Assembly (NCBI RefSeq): GCF_007860125.1
Contig: NZ_SJPW01000005.1
Location: 432,065 to 496,064 of the forward strand
Direction of reading: 5' to 3'
From: Rubripirellula tenax
GTDB taxonomy: Bacteria; Planctomycetota; Planctomycetia; Pirellulales; Pirellulaceae
DNA length: 64,000 bases
Positions 43,985-53,185 of the stretch are shown in pieces. Position numbers and translations under genes: made by a program. Below the pieces are notes generated by a model that worked only from the letters and a program-made list of their open reading frames with translations, was not told the DNA's origin and did no database searches. Position 1 is the first letter of the stretch, and the number at the start of each line of letters is the position of its first letter.

Positions 43985-46423
43985 ATGGGACTCACATCCG
44001 CACTGACCACCGCACTAACCGGACTGGCTGCTGCCGAAGCTCAGATCGATGTGATCGGCAACAACTTGGCCAACTCGCAAACCGTTGGCTTCAAGTCGTC
44101 TGATGTCGTCTTTGCGACGCAGTTTCTTCAAACGCTGGCCCTGGGTGCCGGACCAACGGCCAACAACGGTGGTACAAACCCGCGCCAAATCGGTTTGGGT
44201 GTTCAGGTTGCCGAAATCGCCGCCAACCACAACCAGGGCACCATCGAAATCAGCAGCAGTTCGTCGGACTTGGCGATCCAAGGTGACGGCTTCTTCATCG
44301 TCGAAGGTGCGGACAAGGAACGACTGTATACGCGAAACGGGATCTTCAAGCTCAACAGCGATGCCGAATTGGTCAACAGCACCGGCCAGCGATTGCTTGG
44401 TTACGGAATTGACGATCAGTTTCGTTTACAAGAGACTTCATTGGTGCCTTTGTCGGTGCCGCTGGGGACCGAATCGGTTGCCAAAGCGACCGAGAACGTT
44501 ACCTTCGAAGGTACCCTGACGCCTGAGGGCGATCTTGCAACGGTTTCCGAAGTGATCGAGTCGATCAAGTTGGGTGACGCGAACGTACCGCGTCCTGATG
44601 CGTCCGAGACACTGATCAGTGTCTCGCCGCTTTCTGACACCGCGGGCGTGACCGTGGGTACCGGTGGCGTCGGCACCCTTGCCGCCGGCACGTACAGGTA
44701 CCGCGTCGCCTTGGTCGATTCGTCGGGCAACGAGTCAACCCTCAGCGCACCGATCACGGCGACCGTGGGCACCGGAGGCGCCGTCGCGCTGGGCGATCTA
44801 CCAAACGAGCCGACGGGCGACTTCCCCACCGTCAACGTCTATCGCACCGGCCCCAACGGCAGCGACTTCTTCCGACTCGGATCGGCTGCAGCCGGTGCGA
44901 CGTTTACTGACAACGGCTCGACCGCGCTTTCGGGCAACGCGATCAACGACGACACGCTGACGGGGAACTACACGTACATGATCACCTACAGCCGACCGGG
45001 CGAAAAAGAAAGTCGGCCAAGCGTCTTGATCGGACCACAGAACGTCGTCAACGGACGCGTGACGCTTTCCAACTTTCCGACGCCGCCAACACCCGAAACC
45101 GGTGACGCGTTCCCTGCATACACCCAAGTCAAAATTTACCGCAACTTGGCGGGTGACCAGAACAACTTTTATCTGGTGGATACCGTCGCACCGGGGACGG
45201 TCTACACCGACGGAAAATCGGATGCACAGATCGCCGATCTGGCGATTCCCGGCAACCAATTGGTCGACCTCGATGGACCAACCGTCAATAGCAGCACGTT
45301 GCTGACGTCGGTTTTGAAGCGTGACGGGCTGACGTACCAAAACGCTTTCGAATTGGGCACGCTCAGCTATAGCGGTCGCAAAGGCGGCCGCGCCTTGGGC
45401 ACCCAGACTCTCGAGATCACCGAAACGACATCGGTTCAAGACTTCTTGGATTTTGTCGAGGCAGCCTCGGGCATCCAGAGTTTGCAAATCGACTCTCAAA
45501 ACCCAGTTCTTGCGTCGGAGAACCTGATTGCCGGCGAAACGGGGACTCTGGTACCAGGCGGTTACATCCAAGACGGCGCTCTGCGCTTCGTCAGCAACAC
45601 GGGCGAATTGAATGCCTTGGAAATTGACTTAGCCGCCTTCCAACTTCGCACACGAGCCGGCACCGTGACAACGCCGAACCTTGGTTTCGGATCGGCACAA
45701 GAAGCCGTCGGCCAAAGTGCCGCCAGCGACTTCATCGTCTATGATTCGCTGGGTGTTCCGATCAACGTCCGCGTCACGGTCGCGTTGGAAGCACGCACCA
45801 ACGAACAAACCGTGTATCGCTGGTACGCCGACAGCCCCCAGAACCAATCTGCTTCGTCCGGCGGCGGTGTATCGGTGGGATCAGGATTGTTGTACTTCGA
45901 CGGCAACGGCAGCTTCGTCAACTCATCCAATGATCGAATCGCCATCGGCCGCGACGACATCCCCAGCCTTTCGCCTTTGCAGTTCGACCTCGATTTTGAC
46001 TTGGTGTCGGGCTTGGCGACGCAGAACGCGACGCTGGCAGCGACTCGACAAGACGGTAGCGAACCGGGCGTATTGAACAGCTTCGTGGTCGGCGAAGACG
46101 GAACGATCCGAGGCGTTTTCAGCAACGGGATCACGCGAGATTTGGGCCAGCTTCAATTGGCCCGCTTCGCCAACCCCGTCGGCTTGGAAGCACGCGGTTT
46201 GAACATGTATGCCAAAGGCGTCAACACGGGCTTGCCCGTCCAAGGTTCGCCGGGCGAAAACGGCATCGGCAATGTCATCGGTGGTGCGCTCGAATTGTCG
46301 AACACGGACATCGGCAAAGACTTGATCGAACTGGTGCTGGCCAGTACCCAGTACCGCGGAAACAGCCGCGTGATCACGACCAGCCAGCAGTTGCTCGACG
46401 AACTGTTGAACCTGCGTCGATAA
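43985..46423 (+). CDS. flgE: Flagellar hook protein FlgE with inserted duplicated domain
   Basis: An 812-residue hook subunit, about twice the usual 400. The N-terminus (VIGNNLANSQTVGFKSSD, 23-40) and C-terminus (end LELVLASTQYRGNSRVIT) form the D0/D1 core. The hook signature LAIQGDGFFIVEG lies at 97-108. Between about residues 233 and 412 two tandem repeats (233-312 and 326-412) share TYRYRV/YTYMIT starts and VNVYR/VKIYR then FTDNG/YTDGK ends; they are probably extra beta-sandwich domains exposed on the hook surface. Intact, with a strong SD and a regulatory-looking stem-loop just upstream. Confidence 0.93.
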   Translation: MGLTSALTTALTGLAAAEAQIDVIGNNLANSQTVGFKSSDVVFATQFLQTLALGAGPTANNGGTNPRQIGLGVQVAEIAANHNQGTIEISSSSSDLAIQGDGFFIVEGADKERLYTRNGIFKLNSDAELVNSTGQRLLGYGIDDQFRLQETSLVPLSVPLGTESVAKATENVTFEGTLTPEGDLATVSEVIESIKLGDANVPRPDASETLISVSPLSDTAGVTVGTGGVGTLAAGTYRYRVALVDSSGNESTLSAPITATVGTGGAVALGDLPNEPTGDFPTVNVYRTGPNGSDFFRLGSAAAGATFTDNGSTALSGNAINDDTLTGNYTYMITYSRPGEKESRPSVLIGPQNVVNGRVTLSNFPTPPTPETGDAFPAYTQVKIYRNLAGDQNNFYLVDTVAPGTVYTDGKSDAQIADLAIPGNQLVDLDGPTVNSSTLLTSVLKRDGLTYQNAFELGTLSYSGRKGGRALGTQTLEITETTSVQDFLDFVEAASGIQSLQIDSQNPVLASENLIAGETGTLVPGGYIQDGALRFVSNTGELNALEIDLAAFQLRTRAGTVTTPNLGFGSAQEAVGQSAASDFIVYDSLGVPINVRVTVALEARTNEQTVYRWYADSPQNQSASSGGGVSVGSGLLYFDGNGSFVNSSNDRIAIGRDDIPSLSPLQFDLDFDLVSGLATQNATLAATRQDGSEPGVLNSFVVGEDGTIRGVFSNGITRDLGQLQLARFANPVGLEARGLNMYAKGVNTGLPVQGSPGENGIGNVIGGALELSNTDIGKDLIELVLASTQYRGNSRVITTSQQLLDELLNLRR

Positions 46424-46442
46424 CCCAAACTCTTTTCTCTTT

Positions 46443-46511
46443 CCACTTCTCAGGTGCCTTTCATGTGGGTGGGGCTCTGGCAAGGACGGACCCACATGGG
46501 GAAAGAAGTGG
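46443..46511. terminator. Long two-part stem-loop downstream of the hook gene
   Basis: Outer perfect arms (46443-46450 with 46504-46511) enclose inner perfect arms (46462-46470 with 46490-46498), 20 bases past the hook stop. There is no long T run on the plus strand, so it may terminate weakly or protect the transcript end. Confidence 0.45.
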
Positions 46512-46579
46512 CGTGCGAGTTTCGGCGGGAGTGATCAATTTTTTTGATCCGGCGTGAGATTCCGCCTGCAAGGTGGACT

Positions 46580-46610
46580 ACAACCAATAGACATACGCTC
46601 TTTTGGTTGT
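46580..46610. promoter_or_regulatory. Inverted repeat upstream of the ECF sigma gene
   Basis: ACAACCAA (46580-46587) and TTGGTTGT (46603-46610) form a perfect 8-bp inverted repeat with a 15-base spacer, ending 13 bases before the sigma start. It could be a protein-binding site or an RNA hairpin covering the ribosome-binding region, where no clear SD is visible. Confidence 0.4.
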
Positions 46611-46623
46611 TGGATTTCGCCGC

Positions 46624-47205
46624 ATGTTGAACCCCGAGACACGACCGAGCTTGATCGTCCGGCTGGCGGATCAACGGGATCAATCCGCTTGGTGGTCCTT
46701 CGTCGAAACGTACGAGCCGTTCCTGAAGCACTTGATCGCTCGTCAGGGCGTTCCGCTCAACCACCAGGGCGACGTCGTCCAGCAAGTTCTCTTGGCCATC
46801 GCGGGATCCGTGTCCGGATGGACCGACGACGGGGCCGAAGCCTCGTTTCGTCGCTGGGTCAATCGCGTCGCCCGTAATGTCGTGATCAAATTCATGGCAC
46901 GTCAACGCCGCCAAATTTCGGGGCAAGGTGGCAGCGACGCGATCGCCATGCTGGACCAACATCCCGACCGCACCGATCCGGCGATCGAGAATCAATACCG
47001 TCACGAATTGGTCGTGTGGGCGGCGGGAAGGGTCAAAGACGAATTCGCGCCGACAAGCTGGCAAGCGTTCTGGGGAACGATGATCGATGGCCGCGACGTG
47101 ACCGAAGTTGCCGAGTCGATCGGCGTCTCGCCGGGCAGCATCTACATGTCGCGATCGCGAATCATCCGCCGCATTCGCGAAACGATTGACGAGGTGATGC
47201 AATGA
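46624..47205 (+). CDS. ECF-family RNA polymerase sigma factor
   Basis: A 193-residue sigma-70-family protein with region 2 (DQSAWWSFVETYEPFLKHLI and GDVVQQVLLAIAG, about 20-65) and region 4 (TEVAESIGVSPGSIYMSRSR, about 160-180). It redirects RNA polymerase to a specific regulon. The overlap with the kinase gene (ATGA, 4 bp) indicates translational coupling. ECF genes next to Ser/Thr kinase genes are a known planctomycete arrangement. ATG 46624 is preferred to a TTG seven codons upstream, which falls inside the inverted repeat. Confidence 0.88.
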   Translation: MLNPETRPSLIVRLADQRDQSAWWSFVETYEPFLKHLIARQGVPLNHQGDVVQQVLLAIAGSVSGWTDDGAEASFRRWVNRVARNVVIKFMARQRRQISGQGGSDAIAMLDQHPDRTDPAIENQYRHELVVWAAGRVKDEFAPTSWQAFWGTMIDGRDVTEVAESIGVSPGSIYMSRSRIIRRIRETIDEVMQ

Positions 47206-48602
47206 AGGCCCATCACCCCAGCGACGCGGCGCTTGCCGATTCGGTCAACCAACGAACCGACCAAGCAACCGAAGACGCCGTCGTCGACCACCTTAGCAAG
47301 TGCCGCCAATGCCAATCACGCATCGACGCGTTGATTCGCAGCGATGACGGCAGTCACGAAATATCGCAAGTCCTTCGTCGTGAATCGGAATCGGCAAAAT
47401 CGCTGGGATCTATCAATGGCGGAACGAGCGGCGAACACGAATCGATCGTCGATTTCGCGGTCGCTTTCCTTGAACCAACCGACCGATCCGATGCGCTCGG
47501 ACGACTGGGCGAATTCGAAATCTTGTCCGTGATCGGTCATGGCGGCATGGGGATCGTGTTGAAAGGGTTCCAAGAAGAACTCAACCGTCCCGTCGCGGTG
47601 AAGGTCATGTCGCCACACTTGGCCACGATGGCGGTTGCGAGAAAACGGTTCTTGCGTGAAGCCCAAGCCACCGCCGCGGTGGTCCATCCCAACGTGATGC
47701 CGATCTTGTCGGTTAGCGAGTCATCATCGCTGCCGTTTTTGGTGATGCCGTTCGTTGCATGCCACTCGCTACAACAACGCCTCGATGCCGATGGCCCCTT
47801 GCCGCTTGTCGACACGCTGCGGATCGCCGTTCAAGTGGCGCACGGGCTAGCCGCGGCGCACGCCCAAGGGTTGGTTCACCGCGACGTCAAACCTGCCAAC
47901 ATTCTGTTAGAACGCAGCGTTGATCGAGCCATGCTGACGGACTTTGGCTTGGCCCGCGCAGCCGATGATGTGACCGTGACGCGTTCGGGCGTGATCGCCG
48001 GCACGCCCCAGTACATGTCACCCGAACAGGCGCGCGGATCGGCCATCGATGCTCGCAGTGATCTGTTTTCGCTCGGCAGTGTGATTCATGCGATGGCGGT
48101 GGGCAAGCCGCCCTTTCGAGCTGAAACCAGTTACGGCATTCTGCGAAAAATCACCGACGATGAACCTCGATCGATGCGAGTCCAAGGTGCCGACGTGCCT
48201 GATTGGATGGACCGGTTGGTCGCCAATCTGTTGTCAAAGAATGCCGACGATCGACCCCAGAGCGCTGCCGAGCTGGCAACGACCCTGGAAGTCTGCTTGG
48301 CTCACGTGCAACAGCCCACATCGAATGCCCTTCCCTCTTCGCTTGCCTCGCGACGGAAAATCAATCCCATGCTTCGATACCTGATAGGTGCGTTGGTCAT
48401 CCTGGTCGTGTTGCCGGCAGTCGCGATGTTTGGTTGGTACGCGTCTTTGGATACACCAACGCAATCACCGGTGCGGCCAATGCCACCTTCGTTGGTCCCG
48501 GTAAGCGAAACCGAACCGACCGCTCCCGAACCAACCGTCCGTGAACAGATTCAGTCGCTCAACGATGAAGTGGATCAGCTGATGCAGAGGATGGAACGAT
48601 GA
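47202..48602 (+). CDS. Ser/Thr protein kinase with N-terminal anti-sigma-like zinc motif
   Basis: A 466-residue protein. The N-terminus has H30-LSK-C34-RQ-C37, the HxxxCxxC pattern of zinc anti-sigma factors. The kinase domain covers about 103-370: GHGGMGIVLKG loop, Lys134 in VAVKVM, HRDVKPAN (226-233), DFGLAR (247-252), MSPEQARG. A membrane helix lies at about 388-410, then a Pro-rich tail. It is most likely the signalling partner of the sigma factor: an external signal, kinase activity and sigma release are inferred. The start overlaps sigma by 4 bp, and the following gene starts 35 bases later. Confidence 0.88.
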   Translation: MKAHHPSDAALADSVNQRTDQATEDAVVDHLSKCRQCQSRIDALIRSDDGSHEISQVLRRESESAKSLGSINGGTSGEHESIVDFAVAFLEPTDRSDALGRLGEFEILSVIGHGGMGIVLKGFQEELNRPVAVKVMSPHLATMAVARKRFLREAQATAAVVHPNVMPILSVSESSSLPFLVMPFVACHSLQQRLDADGPLPLVDTLRIAVQVAHGLAAAHAQGLVHRDVKPANILLERSVDRAMLTDFGLARAADDVTVTRSGVIAGTPQYMSPEQARGSAIDARSDLFSLGSVIHAMAVGKPPFRAETSYGILRKITDDEPRSMRVQGADVPDWMDRLVANLLSKNADDRPQSAAELATTLEVCLAHVQQPTSNALPSSLASRRKINPMLRYLIGALVILVVLPAVAMFGWYASLDTPTQSPVRPMPPSLVPVSETEPTAPEPTVREQIQSLNDEVDQLMQRMER

Positions 48603-48637
48603 CCCTTGTCTCCCCAACGAATCAACGAGAGGTTCCC

Positions 48638-49702
48638 ATGACGCGTTCTTATTCCATCGCCTTGGCATTTTTTGCCGTCTTCACGCTCGCAAATTTCACC
48701 AACGGCCAAGGAGGAATGGGCGGCGGAGGCTTCGGTGGAAATCAGGCCATGGAAGTCGTGATCCTGCTTGGCGAGGATTATGACTATCAATCGCCACCGT
48801 TCGTCAGCGCGCAAGAGATCGTGCGGGCGTTCGGCCCAGATCATAAGTCCGGAACGATGATCTTCGACGCGCCCACATTGGCAAGCGTTCGAGTGGACGT
48901 GACCAGCCGTGTTCCCAAGTCATCCAATCGGTCGATCGTCGCCGAGTACCCAAATTCGCTGGCGGGTGCCGAACTGGATCAGTTCAAAAAGAAGTCCAAA
49001 CTCAACGCGCTTCGCTTCGGTATCAATGACGTCGAATTTGTTGAGGTGGACCCCAAGGACGAATACGGAGCCGAAAACGGCACCAGGTTATGGCTACGCG
49101 AACCGTACGTTTCGGAAAAAAAGTTGCAGGACGACTCGCGAATGTTATCGGAAATTTCTCGGACACTGGCCGCAGGCGATTTTGACAAACCATCGACGCC
49201 GGTCCGTTTGGATTTGTTCGCGGCAATGGTCAAGGCGCCGCAGTCCTACTACGACATGGGAATGGACATGATGGGGATGGAATCGGGAATGGGAATGGGA
49301 GGTGGAATGGGAATGGACGGTGAAATGGACATGGCAATGGGGAGGGAATCGGGAATGGGAATGGGAGCGGGAATGATCATGGGACCACTTAGCCATGAAC
49401 AACTCAGCACCCAACGGGCCGCAAACGACACCCAACGCGCAGAGTTGAAAAAACGCATCGAGTCGATCGTTGCCGTGATCGCTCAAACGCCCGACGGCGA
49501 TGACACGCAACTGCGGCGTCAACTGGCCGAGGTGGCCACGGCAGACCTGGCATTGGAACAGGAAAACGAGAGTCTTGAAGTTCAAATCATCCAATCGAAG
49601 CTCGAAGAACTGCGCGACCGCATCGAACGCGACCATCACCGGTTGAACCGAGACGAAACCATTCGGCAGCGCGTCGACGCTTGGTTGTCAAAACGCGAAT
49701 AG
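48638..49702 (+). CDS. Secreted Met/Gly-rich protein of unknown function
   Basis: A 354-residue protein with a signal peptide (about 1-23, ending TNGQ) followed by a Gly-rich run GGMGGGGFGGN. Residues about 206-248 are extraordinarily Met/Gly-rich (GMESGMGMGGGMGMDGEM), reminiscent of metal-binding or adhesive low-complexity segments, and flank a coiled-coil C-terminus (about 265-350). ATG 48638 with GAGAGG 5 bases upstream is chosen over an ATG at 48599 overlapping the kinase stop, because it starts the signal peptide. Third gene of the sigma-kinase operon; it may be the monitored envelope component. Confidence 0.75.
   Translation: MTRSYSIALAFFAVFTLANFTNGQGGMGGGGFGGNQAMEVVILLGEDYDYQSPPFVSAQEIVRAFGPDHKSGTMIFDAPTLASVRVDVTSRVPKSSNRSIVAEYPNSLAGAELDQFKKKSKLNALRFGINDVEFVEVDPKDEYGAENGTRLWLREPYVSEKKLQDDSRMLSEISRTLAAGDFDKPSTPVRLDLFAAMVKAPQSYYDMGMDMMGMESGMGMGGGMGMDGEMDMAMGRESGMGMGAGMIMGPLSHEQLSTQRAANDTQRAELKKRIESIVAVIAQTPDGDDTQLRRQLAEVATADLALEQENESLEVQIIQSKLEELRDRIERDHHRLNRDETIRQRVDAWLSKRE
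49258..49382 (+). repeat. Internal GGGAATGGGA-type minisatellite in the Met-rich gene
   Basis: Degenerate hexamer repeats of the GGAATG type run for about 125 bases in frame. One 20-bp unit occurs exactly twice (49281-49300 and 49347-49366), pointing to growth by slippage or unequal exchange. Confidence 0.8.
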
Positions 49703-49839
49703 ACGTCAAACACGCCACCGGCATCGCCATATCACGGATGTTCGAGGACGATATGGACATGGGCTGTTCAGAAGGGCCTTGGGAAGCGAAATTCATTGCT
49801 TGAACCAATTCTCCTTCTCGATGCCCCCGATCCCCTGCG

Positions 49840-51348
49840 ATGTCCAAAGCACCTAAAACGGCGATCCAACCCACCCGCTGCGAAGACTATCCCGAGTGGT
49901 ATCAACAGGTCATCAAAGCTTCGGATTTGGCCGAAAACTCGCCGGTTCGTGGCTGCATGGTGATCAAGCCCTGGGGCTATCGACTTTGGGAAAACATGCA
50001 ACGGGCGCTCGACGACATGTTCAAAGCGACCGGGCACCAGAACGCATACTTCCCGCTTTTGATCCCGATGAGCTTCCTGGAAAAGGAAGCCGAGCACGTC
50101 GAAGGCTTTGCCAAAGAATGCGCCGTCGTCACCCACCACCGACTCGAACCCGATCCCGCCGGCGGACTTCGACCGGCCGGAAAATTGGACGAGCCGCTGA
50201 TCATTCGTCCCACCAGCGAAACCATCATCGGTGCCACTTATGCGAAGTGGGTCCAGAGCTACCGCGACCTGCCGATTCTGATCAACCAATGGGCCAACGT
50301 GCTGCGATGGGAAATGCGGACGCGGATGTTTTTGCGGACCGCCGAGTTCCTTTGGCAAGAAGGTCACACCGTCCACTCGACCGCACAGGAAGCGATCGAA
50401 GAAACCCAGCGGATGGTCGACGTCTACAAAGACTTTGCCGAAAACTGGATGGCGATGCCCGTCATCGTCGGTTCAAAGACTCCGCATGAACGGTTCCCCG
50501 GCGCGGTCGACACCCTTTCGATCGAAGCCATGATGCAGGACCACAAGGCGCTGCAGGCCGGAACCAGTCACTTCCTCGGCCAGAACTTTGCGAAGGCACA
50601 AGAGATCGTTTTTCAAGCCGAAAGCGGCGAACGCGAGTTTGCTTGGACGACATCTTGGGGCGTTTCCACTCGCTTGATCGGTGCGTTGATCATGACGCAC
50701 AGCGATGACGACGGATTGGTTCTGCCGCCTCGATTGGCACCGGCACAAGTTGTGATCCTGCCGATCTATCGCGACGACGAACAACGTGTGGAAGTCTTGA
50801 AGTATGTCGAATCTTTGAAGGCCGAACTGGCTGTGCAAACCTATGCCGGCGCGGTGATTCGGGTCGAGATCGACGACCGTGACGTCCGCGGTGGCGAGAA
50901 GAAATGGCATCACGTCAAACGGGGCGTTCCGATCCGATTGGAAGTCGGCCCGAAAGACATGGAAAAGAACTCGGTCTTCTTTGCCCGTCGCGATCAACCC
51001 AAGTCCGTCGGAATGGATCGCGCCGAACTGGTTTCCAACATCGGAACGATCTTGGCCGAAATGCAGCAAGCGTTGTTCGACGCGGCGCTAAAACTTCGCA
51101 CAGAAAACTCGAAAGTGATCACAAGCGAAGCCGACTTCCGGGCGTTCTTCAAGTCGGATAACGAAGATGGAATCGATGGCGGGTTCGCCTACTGTCACTT
51201 CGCTAGCGAAGACGAAGTCGAACCGCTGCTGAAAGAGTTGAAGGTGACGATCCGGTGCATTCCCCGCGATGGAAACGATACTCCCGGCACGTGTTTCTTG
51301 ACCGGCAAGCCCGCCGCGAAACAAGCCGTTTTCGCGAAAGCCTACTAA
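49840..51348 (+). CDS. proS: Prolyl-tRNA synthetase, archaeal/eukaryotic type
   Basis: A 502-residue class II synthetase that charges tRNA(Pro). Motif 1 region VRGCMVIKPWGYRLWE, motif 2 LRWEMRTRMFLRTAEFLWQE (about 153-172) and motif 3 near RLIGALIMTHSDDDGLVLPP are visible. The protein lacks the bacterial INS editing insertion and ends in Tyr (AKAY), both traits of the eukaryotic/archaeal ProRS group. The anticodon-binding domain is at about 305-400. The 137-bp gap upstream contains no other gene. Confidence 0.95.
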   Translation: MSKAPKTAIQPTRCEDYPEWYQQVIKASDLAENSPVRGCMVIKPWGYRLWENMQRALDDMFKATGHQNAYFPLLIPMSFLEKEAEHVEGFAKECAVVTHHRLEPDPAGGLRPAGKLDEPLIIRPTSETIIGATYAKWVQSYRDLPILINQWANVLRWEMRTRMFLRTAEFLWQEGHTVHSTAQEAIEETQRMVDVYKDFAENWMAMPVIVGSKTPHERFPGAVDTLSIEAMMQDHKALQAGTSHFLGQNFAKAQEIVFQAESGEREFAWTTSWGVSTRLIGALIMTHSDDDGLVLPPRLAPAQVVILPIYRDDEQRVEVLKYVESLKAELAVQTYAGAVIRVEIDDRDVRGGEKKWHHVKRGVPIRLEVGPKDMEKNSVFFARRDQPKSVGMDRAELVSNIGTILAEMQQALFDAALKLRTENSKVITSEADFRAFFKSDNEDGIDGGFAYCHFASEDEVEPLLKELKVTIRCIPRDGNDTPGTCFLTGKPAAKQAVFAKAY

Positions 51349-51377
51349 GAATCCAAAGCATCACCGACGCTTGCCGG

Positions 51378-51854
51378 TTATCGCTTGAAGACTTTTACCT
51401 TGACGTCCCGCAACAGCGATTTCATTGCAATCGCGGGTTGATATCCGGTTCGGTGCGCCACGATTTTTCCCTGCGGAACCCCGATCAAGGTTGTCGGATA
51501 CGTATCGACTTTGATGCGTTGCAGCGTCTGTGAATTCTCTTGCGGCGTCAGCTCGATGGCGACGAAGCCCTTGGCAAGGTCCGTTTGAACCGTGGGGTCA
51601 CACCATGTGTCATGTTTCATCGCTTCGCAATAGCGACACCGATCGGTGGTGATGAAGATCACCATGGGTACATCGCGGCGACGCGATTCCTCCCAGCCGG
51701 AATCCAGCGACGTATGCCAACTGATGATCGGGGGCGACACGCCCGGTTGCTCAATCGACGGATCACCACGCCGGGGCATCTCTGCCTGCGATTGCGTGGT
51801 GAGTGAAAATGTGAGGAGCGTTCCCAATCCCAACGAAACCATGAATCGTTTCAC
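51378..51854 (-). CDS. Exported thioredoxin-like protein
   Basis: A 158-residue protein with a signal peptide (about 1-24, ending QSQA) and a thioredoxin-like fold with redox pair C73-R-Y-C76 in the segment ITTDRCRYCEAM, plus the TYPTTLIG cis-Pro region (about 119-126). It probably handles disulfides outside the cytoplasm or matures cytochromes. GTG is the start (51854), preceded by GGAG 8 bases upstream. It faces proS tail to tail. Confidence 0.85.
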   Translation of the reverse strand: MKRFMVSLGLGTLLTFSLTTQSQAEMPRRGDPSIEQPGVSPPIISWHTSLDSGWEESRRRDVPMVIFITTDRCRYCEAMKHDTWCDPTVQTDLAKGFVAIELTPQENSQTLQRIKVDTYPTTLIGVPQGKIVAHRTGYQPAIAMKSLLRDVKVKVFKR

Positions 51855-52010
51855 GGTGTTTCTCCGGAGGCCAAGAGTGTCCGATTCGACGCATTCGCTT
51901 CACCGATGACGAAGCGAACGCAGCAAACTAGGTACTCGAGGTTGCCAAAACAAGCGGCCCCCATGGGTGGGTACGCATTGGTTCGAAGCAGGATCCGGCA
52001 AACGCCAAGA

Positions 52011-52634
52011 CTAGTTTCTTCGCTGGTAGATGGCTGTTAACAGCGATTCGGTGTCCTTAAACTTGCCCCCGCTGGCGATCGTATCGTCGATCAACTTGCG
52101 GGCATCCGATTCGCTGTGACCGAGCGAAATGAGGGCGTCGAACGTTTCCGCCGTGATTTGCGAGCCGCCTTCGATCGCTTCGCCGGCCGCGTCACGGTCG
52201 ACCATCAAAGCGAACCGAGGCATCTTTCGGCGCAGCTTGGCGATGATCCGTTCGCTGGTCGCGGGCCCCACTCCTGGCAAAGCGGACAATTGTTTCGCGT
52301 CTTGTTGCTCGATGATGGTCGCTAATTCCTTGACGGGCCGAACCATCGCTCGCAGGGCTTTCTTAACGCCAACGCCATCGACGCTGCAGAACAGGTCAAA
52401 GAATTGACGCTCTGGTTCCGTCAAGAACCCGATCAAGCGTGGCGTCATTCGGCCACCTTGCAGGCCGCCTTCGATGTAGTCGAGAGTGAAGAACCGCACA
52501 TTCTCGCCGACTTTACTTTGCAGTTGTCGGCGAGTGTAGTCAGCGACCAATACTTCGTACTCAAACGGCGTTGCTTCGATCGCAACAGACGTTTCACCGA
52601 CGCGATTGAGCTTGCCGGAAATGGCGATGATCAA
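52011..52634 (-). CDS. ruvA: Holliday junction branch migration protein RuvA
   Basis: A 207-residue DNA-binding subunit of the RuvAB motor. Seen: the beginning [10 protein letters not shown] (TTG start), helix-hairpin-helix motifs ([14 protein letters not shown] and [21 protein letters not shown], about residues 80-135), and a C-terminal domain III ([20 protein letters not shown]). It lies 20 bases after ruvC on the same strand. The start is TTG at 52634; a longer in-frame extension would overlap ruvC and lacks family sequence. ruvB is not in the window. Confidence 0.9.
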   Translation of the reverse strand: MIIAISGKLNRVGETSVAIEATPFEYEVLVADYTRRQLQSKVGENVRFFTLDYIEGGLQGGRMTPRLIGFLTEPERQFFDLFCSVDGVGVKKALRAMVRPVKELATIIEQQDAKQLSALPGVGPATSERIIAKLRRKMPRFALMVDRDAAGEAIEGGSQITAETFDALISLGHSESDARKLIDDTIASGGKFKDTESLLTAIYQRRN

Positions 52635-52654
52635 GGTTGAATTCCAAAGGAGAC

Positions 52655-53185
52655 TTAGCGACTGGTAAGTTTTTCCATCATCGAACCCTGTCCGAGATGG
52701 TGACCGCAAATGGCGATGGCCAGCGCGTCGGCGACGTCGGCTGGTTCGGGTACGGTCGATAGATGCAGGTGGGCCTTCACAGCCAATTGCATCTGAGCCT
52801 TCGATGCGCGACCGTTGCCCGTCATTACTTTTTTGACCTTGGTGGGTTCGAAGTGCGCGACCTCGATCCCCGACTTGGCGGCGGCTAGACAGATCACGCC
52901 GCGGGCGTGCCCCATCAAGATCGCCGTCCGCGGTCGGTCGTAGTGTGAAAACAACTGCTCGAGCGCCATGATGGTCGGCCGATGCAATTCGATCACTTCC
53001 AACACGCCCGTGTAGATTTCGTCGATCCGTGATTCGATGCTGGCCTTAGCTTTGCTGCGTACCACGCCGGCTTCGATCAATCGCGGTTTGACGCCCTCGA
53101 AATCGATCACACCATAGCCCGTCGTGTTCAGCCCCGGGTCAATGCCCAAGATTCGCCTCAGTGGTTTCGCATCGCCCGAACTCAC
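52655..53185 (-). CDS. ruvC: Holliday junction resolvase RuvC
   Basis: A 176-residue endonuclease that cuts Holliday junctions. The four catalytic acidic residues are visible: Asp16 in ILGIDPGL, Glu76 in ALEQLF, Asp150 and Asp153 in [12 protein letters not shown]. The start is taken as GTG 53185, overlapping the cysS stop by 4 bases (GTGA), giving the typical short leader before GIDPG; a TTG five codons upstream is possible. Confidence 0.93.
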   Translation of the reverse strand: MSSGDAKPLRRILGIDPGLNTTGYGVIDFEGVKPRLIEAGVVRSKAKASIESRIDEIYTGVLEVIELHRPTIMALEQLFSHYDRPRTAILMGHARGVICLAAAKSGIEVAHFEPTKVKKVMTGNGRASKAQMQLAVKAHLHLSTVPEPADVADALAIAICGHHLGQGSMMEKLTSR

